Shown here one piece after another: positions 58,259 to 64,000 of a DNA stretch of 64,000 nt (position 1 is the first letter of the stretch; each line of letters begins with the position of its first letter). The translations under genes were made by a program, and so were the position numbers. Source of the DNA: Gordonia sediminis (GTDB lineage Bacteria > Actinomycetota > Actinomycetes > Mycobacteriales > Mycobacteriaceae). The notes under the pieces are model-generated. The model ran no database searches. It was not told the origin of the DNA and worked only from the letters and a program-made list of their open reading frames with translations. Location: NCBI GenBank assembly GCA_004193205.1, contig RZUM01000019.1, positions 1 to 64,000 on the forward strand. Reading direction: 5' to 3'.

Positions 58259-58663
58259 ATGACCGACGAGACGAAACCCTTCGGAGAGGCGACCGACGCC
58301 GACTATGTTCGGCTCACCACGTTCCGCCGCGATGGCACGCCCGTCTCCTCCCCGGTGTGGGTGGTGTTCGACGAGGGGCGCCTGCACGTGTGGACGGAAG
58401 CCGGCACCTGGAAGGCCAAGCGGATCCGACACGATCCACACGTCATCGTCCAGGCCTGTGATTTCCGCGGGCGCAAGCTGTCCGGGGAGCCTGTCGACGG
58501 TACGGCCGGGTTGCTCGACGGTCCCGGGACGCAGCGCGTGCGACGTATGGTCAACAAGAAGTACGGAATTCTCGCCAAGGTGATCACCGGGTTCAGAACG
58601 TGGAGGAATGGCGAGGACGGAACCGTGGGCATCGAGATACGGCCTCTCGCCGCCGAATCCTGA
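58259..58663 (+). CDS. PPOX-class F420-dependent oxidoreductase (paralogue 2)
   Basis: This 134-residue split-barrel protein has YVRLTTFRRDGTPVSSPVWV, KAKRIRHDPHVIVQACDFRG and KKYGILAKVITGF. It resembles the protein at 47678-48085 along its whole length. It lies 21 bp after the racemase-like gene and could be co-transcribed with it, although such proteins often stand alone. Cofactor F420 or FMN is inferred from the family. Confidence 0.85.
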   Translation: MTDETKPFGEATDADYVRLTTFRRDGTPVSSPVWVVFDEGRLHVWTEAGTWKAKRIRHDPHVIVQACDFRGRKLSGEPVDGTAGLLDGPGTQRVRRMVNKKYGILAKVITGFRTWRNGEDGTVGIEIRPLAAES

Positions 58664-58694
58664 CCCGCGGGCCGGCTCGCGGTACCCAACCGGA

Positions 58695-59444
58695 TCAGCG
58701 ATTTGTCCCGGTGAGCTCGGTGTCCCGGAAGAGGACGCCGAGGGCCTCGGCGGTCACCGTCAGCCCGGCAAGCCGCAGCCCCTGCCACACGGTGACCTGG
58801 TTGGCTGTCAGCACCGGTTTACCCACCTCGCGTTCGAGATCGCCGATCCACCCGATGGTGTGCAGCGCGGTGTCGGGCAGCAGGATCGTCTGCGCTGCCG
58901 GTGTGTCGACGGCTTGGACCATCGAGAACAGATGGTCTCCGTCGACTGTGCCCGCCTCGCCGGCGGTCTCGATGTCGTGGGCGGCCGACGACACGACCGC
59001 GACGCCGGCGTCGGCGAGGAACGTGGTGAATCCGTCGGCCACCGCGGCAGGGTAGGTGGCGGCCACCGCGACCGAATCGAGACCGAGCTCATGGCAGGCG
59101 GCCGCAAAGGCGAGGGAGGTCGACGACGCGGGTAGACCGATCGCCTCCGACAGCCGTTCCACCTGCTGCTGCGCCCCCGCCCAGCCGTAGAGGAAACTGC
59201 CCGAGGTGCACGCCCACATCACGGCCGCCGGTTGGTACTCCAAAGCCCGGCGGGCGCCGTCGAATAAGCGCTGATCGGTCCCGACGGCGCGCATCGCATC
59301 CACCGTGTGGTCGTCGGACTCGATGTCGGTGATGATGACCGGCAGGGCCGCGGTACCGCCGAGCGCGCCCTCGGCGAGGGCGTAATCGTCCTCCGCGGCA
59401 TGTCCCGGATACAGCATCGCAATCGTGGCTGTTGTGGTTGTCAC
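58695..59444 (-). CDS. Asp/Glu racemase-superfamily protein (paralogue 2), second Cys absent
   Basis: The 249-residue protein from GTG 59444 begins VTTTTATIAMLYPG. It keeps the first catalytic-position cysteine (Cys79 in MWACTSGSFLYGW), but the second is replaced by Asp-Thr in ILLPDTALHTIG (191-192). It is thus not a standard two-base racemase; a one-Cys isomerase, lyase or decarboxylase-like role is possible. It is divergent from the amidase gene with a GntR palindrome between them. The C-terminal TANQVTVWQGL matches paralogue 1. Confidence 0.82.
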   Translation of the reverse strand: MTTTTATIAMLYPGHAAEDDYALAEGALGGTAALPVIITDIESDDHTVDAMRAVGTDQRLFDGARRALEYQPAAVMWACTSGSFLYGWAGAQQQVERLSEAIGLPASSTSLAFAAACHELGLDSVAVAATYPAAVADGFTTFLADAGVAVVSSAAHDIETAGEAGTVDGDHLFSMVQAVDTPAAQTILLPDTALHTIGWIGDLEREVGKPVLTANQVTVWQGLRLAGLTVTAEALGVLFRDTELTGTNR

Positions 59445-59463
59445 CCGAATCCCTCCCGAGTAG

Positions 59464-59475
59464 ATTGTCAACAAT
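59464..59475. promoter_or_regulatory. candidate GntR operator 2
   Basis: ATTGT-CA-ACAAT lies between the divergent second racemase-like gene (start 59444) and the amidase (start 59511), so one site could control both directions. It is the reverse complement of the site at 57449-57460. Confidence 0.65.
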
Positions 59476-59510
59476 CGTACAAGATCGCCGCCGATTCGCC
59501 GAAGGACACG

Positions 59511-60920
59511 ATGGACGAGACCACACGCTGGCGAAGTGCCGCCGGTCTGGTGGACGGATACGCGAGCGGCGCATTGTCGCCGGTCACCGTCACGACCGAA
59601 ATCCTCGAAACTATCGCCGCCGAGAACCCGCGGATCAATGCGTACTGTCTGGTCGACGCGGATTCGGCGATGCGGGACGCGCAGGCGTCGGCAGACCGCT
59701 ACGCCGCCGGCCGGCCCATCGGCCCTCTCGACGGCGTCCCCGTGAGCATCAAGGATCTCCTGCTCACCGCGGGGTGGCCGACACTGCGTGGGTCGCAACT
59801 GATCGAACCCGACAGCCAGGAGTGGACCGTCGACGCACCGGCGGTGGCCCGGTTGCGGGAAGCCGGGGCGGTGCTGCTGGGCAAGGTCACCACACCCGAG
59901 TTCGGCTGGAAGGGGGTCACCGACAGCCTGCGGTGCGGTGTCACCCGCAATCCGTGGAACACCGAGCGGACCTCGGGCGGTTCGAGTGGCGGCAGCGCCG
60001 CGGCCGTGGCGGCCGGTCTCAGTACCCTCTCGGTCGGCACCGACGGCGGCGGCTCCATCAGGATTCCCGCATCCTTCTGTGGCATAGTCGGTTTCAAACC
60101 GACATACGGACGTGTCCCGCTGTATCCGGCGAGCCCGTTCGGTACGTTGTCGCACGCCGGGCCGATGGCGCGGACCGTGGGCGACTGCGCCGCCATGCTC
60201 GACGTGCTCAGCGGATTCGACTCCCGGGACTGGTCGGCGATGCCCACACCGGCATTCAGTGTGGCCGATCAACTCGCGACGATGCCCTCTGATCTGACCG
60301 GGGTGCGTGTGGCCTACAGTGCCACGCTCGGCTTCGGGGTCAATGACCCTGTCGTGCAAGCCAACACCGACGCCGCCGTCGACGCACTGGCCGGCCTCGG
60401 TGCCGACGTGACGGTCGTCGACATCGGCTGGGAGGATCCGGTGTGGGCCTACCACATCCTGTGGTTCGCCGGGGCGGAGGTCGTCGTACGGTCGTTCGGG
60501 CCGGGTGCGGCCGACAAGATCGATCCCAAACTTGCGGCCGCACTGCAACATCATCGTGACTTCTCCGCCATCGACTATCTCGACGCCACCGCCGTCCGCA
60601 TGTCGATGGGGGTCGAGATGGGTGAACTGCACGAGAGTTTCGACGTGCTCGTCACGCCGTCGATGCCCACCGTGGCTTTCGAAGCGGGAGTCGATGTCCC
60701 GGCCGGATCGGAAAGCCCGGACTGGACCTCGTGGACCCCGTACACGTATCCGTTCAACCTCACCGGCCAGCCCGCGATCACCCTACCCAGCGGATTCGAC
60801 CGCGACTTGCCGACCGGCGTGCAGTTCGTCGGTGCGCGCCACGCGGACGCCACGGTGCTGCGTGTGGCGGCCGCCTACGAACGCGCCGTGCCCTTTGCGA
60901 CCTTGGAGGACCGACGATGA
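59511..60920 (+). CDS. amidase signature-family amidase
   Basis: This 469-residue amidase-signature enzyme has catalytic Lys in GVPVSIKDLLLTAG, and the Ser-cis-Ser-Lys triad region in TSGGSSGGSAAAVAAG and VGTDGGGSIRIPASFCG. C-terminal PFNLTGQPAITLPSGF is typical. It hydrolyses an amide to acid plus ammonia. ATG 59511 has a GAAGGA ribosome-binding site. It overlaps the next gene by 4 nt (ATGA). Partnering with racemase-like enzymes suggests catabolism of a dicarboxylic or cyclic amide. Confidence 0.93.
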   Translation: MDETTRWRSAAGLVDGYASGALSPVTVTTEILETIAAENPRINAYCLVDADSAMRDAQASADRYAAGRPIGPLDGVPVSIKDLLLTAGWPTLRGSQLIEPDSQEWTVDAPAVARLREAGAVLLGKVTTPEFGWKGVTDSLRCGVTRNPWNTERTSGGSSGGSAAAVAAGLSTLSVGTDGGGSIRIPASFCGIVGFKPTYGRVPLYPASPFGTLSHAGPMARTVGDCAAMLDVLSGFDSRDWSAMPTPAFSVADQLATMPSDLTGVRVAYSATLGFGVNDPVVQANTDAAVDALAGLGADVTVVDIGWEDPVWAYHILWFAGAEVVVRSFGPGAADKIDPKLAAALQHHRDFSAIDYLDATAVRMSMGVEMGELHESFDVLVTPSMPTVAFEAGVDVPAGSESPDWTSWTPYTYPFNLTGQPAITLPSGFDRDLPTGVQFVGARHADATVLRVAAAYERAVPFATLEDRR

Positions 60921-61420
60921 CAGATCGATACATCACCGTGTCGCTCAAGCAACGGGGTGTGACCGCGCGGGCGCGCCTGCTCGACGCCGAGGCGCCCCGC
61001 ACCGCGGCCGCCGTCTGGGATGCGCTGCCGCAGGGTGGGCAGGTCTATCACGGCAAGTTCGCGCGCAACGAGATCTACACCCTGCTACCCGCGTTCGCGC
61101 CGGCCGAACCCGGTCCCGAGAACACCACGGTCACGCCCATCCCGGGAGACCTGTGTTATTTCACCTTCGACGGTGTACTGACCAATCCTGCCTACGGCTA
61201 CGAGGCGGGATCGGCGCCCGCGGAGCATCAGCTGCTGATCGATCTGGCGGTCTTCTACGGACGCAACAACTTGTTGGTCAACGGGGACGTCGGCTGGGTT
61301 CCCGGTAACGTCTTCGCAACGATCGTGGACGGGCTCGACGAGTTCGCGGCGGCCTGCAACGACATCTGGATGGGCGGCGCGCGAGGGGAAGATCTGTTCT
61401 ATGAACGGGAATCAGGTTAG
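60917..61420 (+). CDS. DUF3830 family protein
   Basis: This 167-residue protein appears to have a cyclophilin-like beta barrel (ARLLDAEAPRTAAAVWDALP, YHGKFARNEIY, VTPIPGDLCYF). This DUF family is often found with amidases and Asp/Glu racemase-like enzymes. The role is unknown. A small enzyme or binding protein for the same substrate is likely, since it is translationally coupled to the amidase by an ATGA overlap. Confidence 0.78.
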   Translation: MTDRYITVSLKQRGVTARARLLDAEAPRTAAAVWDALPQGGQVYHGKFARNEIYTLLPAFAPAEPGPENTTVTPIPGDLCYFTFDGVLTNPAYGYEAGSAPAEHQLLIDLAVFYGRNNLLVNGDVGWVPGNVFATIVDGLDEFAAACNDIWMGGARGEDLFYERESG

Positions 61421-61432
61421 GAACAAAGGGTA

Positions 61433-62152
61433 ATGTCGAGGGATAGAGCGCAGGGGAACGGCTCAGGACGCAAGCGCGTCCTGACTCCGCTTGTCCAGGA
61501 ATCGACCCCGGCGATCATCGCCCGCAAGTTGCACGATGCGATTGCGAGCGGTAACTTTCCGCCGGGTTCCCAGTTGACCGAATCCGGGCTCGCCGCCGAT
61601 CTCGGAGTCAGCAGGGGGCCCCTGCGCGAGGCCATGCAGCGACTCACCGCCGAGGGACTGCTGGTCAGCCACCGTAACCGCGGGCTGTTCGTCGTCTCGA
61701 TGGACGACGACGACATCCGTGACATGTACGTCGCGCGAACGGCGGTGGAGCGGGCCGCGATCGAACAGGTGATTGCTCGGCGTTCGCAGGCCGCCGTCGA
61801 GGACCTCGGTGCCGCGGTCGAACGGATGCGTGCGTTCGTCGACGAGCCCAACGGGGCCGAGATGGCGGAGGCGGACATGCAATTTCACCAGACACTGGTG
61901 GAACATGCTCACAGCCAACGGCTCTCGCGTCTTCACGAAACGATCCTGGTGGAGACTAGAATGTGCTTACGTGCCATGCGAGGAACCTATTCCTCGGGGA
62001 AGGAGCGAATCGAAGAGCATCAGGCATTGGTGGACGCCATCGCGGGCGAAGATGCCGCGACAGCGGACAGGTTGATGATCGAACACATGAAAGATGGTCT
62101 GCGTCGACTCGTCGAGGACGGCGAGGCAACGGAGGCAGCATCGACGGCGTGA
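61433..62152 (+). CDS. GntR-family regulator, FCD subfamily
   Basis: This 239-residue protein has an N-terminal winged helix (QLTESGLAADLGVSRGPLRE, RLTAEGLLVSHRNRGLFVV) and an FCD effector domain with metal-ligand pattern DMQFHQTLVEHAHSQRL and late EEHQALVDAI. It starts 12 bp after the DUF3830 stop. It probably represses the cluster through the ATTGT-N2-ACAAT sites at 57449 and 59464, relieved by a carboxylate. Confidence 0.92.
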   Translation: MSRDRAQGNGSGRKRVLTPLVQESTPAIIARKLHDAIASGNFPPGSQLTESGLAADLGVSRGPLREAMQRLTAEGLLVSHRNRGLFVVSMDDDDIRDMYVARTAVERAAIEQVIARRSQAAVEDLGAAVERMRAFVDEPNGAEMAEADMQFHQTLVEHAHSQRLSRLHETILVETRMCLRAMRGTYSSGKERIEEHQALVDAIAGEDAATADRLMIEHMKDGLRRLVEDGEATEAASTA

Positions 62153-62242
62153 CGCATTGTCTCAGGCGATCACGCGATCTCATTCCACCGATGTGAGTTG
62201 AGCTATAAGCACTGGCCGAAAGACTTCCCTCAGGAGGCACAG

Positions 62243-63625
62243 ATGTCTGAAGCATCCTCACAATCCACCCAGGGGTCGGAGCACTTTCACAGACCCGACC
62301 CCGAATCGCCCGCCGGTAGGGCGATACTGCGCAAGGCCATCGCGGCCTCGGCACTCGGTAACGCCACCGAGTGGTACGACTACGGTGTCTACGCCGCCAC
62401 CGCAACCTATCTGACCGACGCATTCTTCCCGGGTGACCTCGGCACCCTGGGCACCATGCTCGGATTCGCGATCTCGTTCGTCCTGCGTCCACTGGGTGGA
62501 TTCATCTGGGGACCGATCGGCGACCGCATCGGGCGCCGGGCCGTGCTGGCTCTGACCATCGTGCTCATCTCGGGTGCGACCGCTCTGATCGGCGTGCTGC
62601 CCACGCATGCGGTGGCCGGAGTGTGGGCGCCCGTCCTGCTGATCCTGCTGCGCGTCATCCAGGGGTTCTCCACCGGCGGTGAGTACGGCGGTGCGGCGAC
62701 CTTCATGGCCGAGTACGCGCCGGACAGCAAGCGCGGACGCTATGGCAGCTTCCTGGAATTCGGCACCCTCGGTGGCTTCGTTCTCGGATCGGCGGTCGTG
62801 TTGTTCCTGGATCTGGTGCTGACCGACGCGGCGATGTCAACCTGGGGATGGCGTATCCCGTTCTTCCTGGCGCTGCCGCTGGGTCTCGTCGGCCTCTATC
62901 TCCGGTCGCACGTCGACGAATCGCCGGTGTTCAGCGAGCTCTCCGAAGAGCACAAACTGGAGAAGTCCCCGGGCGCTGAGCTCGTCGACCTGCTCAAGCA
63001 GTACTGGCGGCCGGTACTGACCATGGGCGGCATGGTGATCGCGCTCAACGTCGTGAACTACACCCTGCTGGCCTACATGCCGACGTACCTGGAGAACACG
63101 ATCGGGATGAGTTCGGATACCGGTACCACGGTGATCCTGATCGGTGAGCTGGTCATGATGGCGGTCATCCCGTACTTCGGTGCGCTGTCGGACCGGACCG
63201 GTCGAAAACCGATGTGGTGGACCTCCCTGATCGGCCTGTTCGTTCTGGCGATACCCCTGTATTGGCTGATGGGGCAGGGATTCGGTTGGGCCATCATCGG
63301 ATTCGTCGTTCTGGGCCTGCTCTACATCCCGCAGTTGGCGACCATTTCGGCGACCTTCCCGGCGATGTTCCCGACCCAGGTCCGCTACGCCGGGTTCGCG
63401 ATCTCCTACAACGTCGCCACGGCCGCGTTTGGTGGTACCGCACCGCTGGTGAACGAATCGGTGGTCGACAGCACCGGCTGGGATCTGTTCCCGGCGATGT
63501 ACATGATGGGAGCCTGTGCGATCGGTATGGTCGCTCTGGTCTACCTGAAGGAGACCGCGGGTTGCTCCATCCGCGGTACCGAGATCCCCGGCAAGGAAAG
63601 GGATTTGGCCGTCACAGAGGTGTAG
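62243..63625 (+). CDS. MHS-family metabolite/H+ symporter
   Basis: This 460-residue 12-helix transporter starts at ATG 62243, 8 bp after an AGGAGG ribosome-binding sequence. Signatures are NATEWYDYGVYAATATYLTD (helix 1), WGPIGDRIGRRAVLALT and FSTGGEYGGAATFMAEYAPD. This subfamily (ShiA/ProP/CitA-like) takes up carboxylates and betaines. Position at the end of the amidase-GntR operon suggests import of the cluster's substrate. Confidence 0.92.
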   Translation: MSEASSQSTQGSEHFHRPDPESPAGRAILRKAIAASALGNATEWYDYGVYAATATYLTDAFFPGDLGTLGTMLGFAISFVLRPLGGFIWGPIGDRIGRRAVLALTIVLISGATALIGVLPTHAVAGVWAPVLLILLRVIQGFSTGGEYGGAATFMAEYAPDSKRGRYGSFLEFGTLGGFVLGSAVVLFLDLVLTDAAMSTWGWRIPFFLALPLGLVGLYLRSHVDESPVFSELSEEHKLEKSPGAELVDLLKQYWRPVLTMGGMVIALNVVNYTLLAYMPTYLENTIGMSSDTGTTVILIGELVMMAVIPYFGALSDRTGRKPMWWTSLIGLFVLAIPLYWLMGQGFGWAIIGFVVLGLLYIPQLATISATFPAMFPTQVRYAGFAISYNVATAAFGGTAPLVNESVVDSTGWDLFPAMYMMGACAIGMVALVYLKETAGCSIRGTEIPGKERDLAVTEV

Positions 63626-63642
63626 CTCGCCGCTGTCGCGTA

Positions 63643-63681
63643 CTTCGTGCTCGCTTCCCCGATCGGGGAGCGAGCACGAAG
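63643..63681. terminator. bidirectional terminator hairpin between convergent genes
   Basis: CTTCGTGCTCGCTTCCCC pairs with GGGGAGCGAGCACGAAG with one bulged base and a GATC loop. It lies between the transporter stop (63625) and the convergent M20 gene end (63698). Confidence 0.85.
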
Positions 63682-63697
63682 GGGTGTTCCGGGCCGT

Positions 63698-64000
63698 TCA
63701 GCCGAGGAGCCGAATGGCCGCCAAGGCGTAGGCGCGAGCCGCGGCCTCGAGGTCGGCGACGGCGACCGATTCGTTGGGCTGGTGGGCCTCGGCGTTGATG
63801 TTGCCGGGGCCCATCACGATCGTCGGGATACCGAGGTCGCGACTGACGAACCCGCCGTCGCAGGCCGCGCTCCACCCGCCGACCGACGTCTCACGCCCGG
63901 CGTCGACGAGGGCGGACACCGTGGTGCGCACCAGTACGTGGTCGGCGGGGGTGGCGAAACCGGGCATCTCCATGGTCACCCGCACATCGACACCGACCCC
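63698..64000 (-). CDS. M20-family amidohydrolase/peptidase, C-terminal part (runs off the right edge)
   Basis: The last about 100 residues are visible. They include part of the lid/dimerization domain and the catalytic-domain end: GGWSAACDGGFVSRDLGIP (Asp of the metal site region), TIVMGPGNINAEAHQPNES (metal His) and a C-terminal helix AARAYALAAIRLLG. This matches ArgE/DapE-type deacylases. It converges on the amidase cluster and could hydrolyse an N-acyl or N-carbamoyl intermediate, but membership is only positional. Confidence 0.88.
   Translation of the reverse strand, partial: GVGVDVRVTMEMPGFATPADHVLVRTTVSALVDAGRETSVGGWSAACDGGFVSRDLGIPTIVMGPGNINAEAHQPNESVAVADLEAAARAYALAAIRLLG

Overview
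The window is high-GC actinobacterial DNA, most likely from a mycolic-acid genus such as Gordonia or Rhodococcus. The pointers are two F420-type PPOX reductases, a lysin-B-like esterase, a DesA3-like desaturase, a clpB preceded by a perfect HspR (HAIR) box, and GTG starts with 4-nt ATGA/GTGA overlaps throughout. I could not run a search, so the genus is inference.

Region 1 (1-9.4 kb) is scarred accessory DNA: a truncated IS1380-type transposase, an IS3 remnant, a complete IS3-type element (5546-7059) with a -1 frameshift heptamer, and broken hydroxyquinol-pathway genes (intradiol dioxygenase, maleylacetate reductase), an Old-Yellow-Enzyme fragment and a multiply frameshifted enoyl-CoA hydratase. 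Embedded here is an intact module: mhpD-mhpF-mhpE (lower meta-cleavage pathway) with a divergent iclR. A second, diverged copy of the whole module, in inverted orientation, lies at 26.2-29.9 kb.

Region 2 (9.4-26 kb), between the two modules, is an aromatic catabolic island. It has a secreted alpha/beta hydrolase, an FMN alpha-hydroxyacid oxidase, MhpB extradiol dioxygenase, MhpC hydrolase, an MHS transporter and a LysR regulator. It then has a complete Rieske dioxygenase operon (alpha, beta, an 82-residue unknown, Zn alcohol dehydrogenase, 3Cys ferredoxin, ferredoxin reductase) and, divergently, a ketopantoate-reductase-like protein and a FAD/Fe-S D-2-hydroxyacid dehydrogenase. A plausible flow is uptake, side-chain oxidation, ring dihydroxylation, extradiol cleavage by MhpB, hydrolysis by MhpC and then MhpD/E/F to pyruvate and acetyl-CoA.

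Region 3 (30-36.5 kb) has a BASS-type transporter, an FAD aromatic-acid monooxygenase and an IclR regulator sharing a repeated TTTCG-N5-CGAA motif. Around them are remnants of AraC, LacI, a second Old-Yellow-Enzyme 3' fragment and a vapBC toxin-antitoxin pair.

Region 4 (36.5-57.4 kb) looks like ordinary chromosome: AraC, quinone-oxidoreductase-like MDR, SDR, enoyl-CoA hydratase, MpaB-type oxygenase, ogt, a desaturase, clpB, tag, F420 PPOX protein, lysin-B-like esterase and kdpFABCDE. The kdpA gene carries an in-frame insertion of short palindromic repeats, one relative of which also lies at 40.4 kb.

Region 5 (57.4-64 kb) is a GntR-controlled catabolic cluster: two Asp/Glu racemase/maleate isomerase-like proteins, an amidase, a DUF3830 protein, a GntR/FCD regulator, an MHS transporter and the end of an M20 hydrolase. 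An ATTGT-N2-ACAAT palindrome occurs at both promoter regions.
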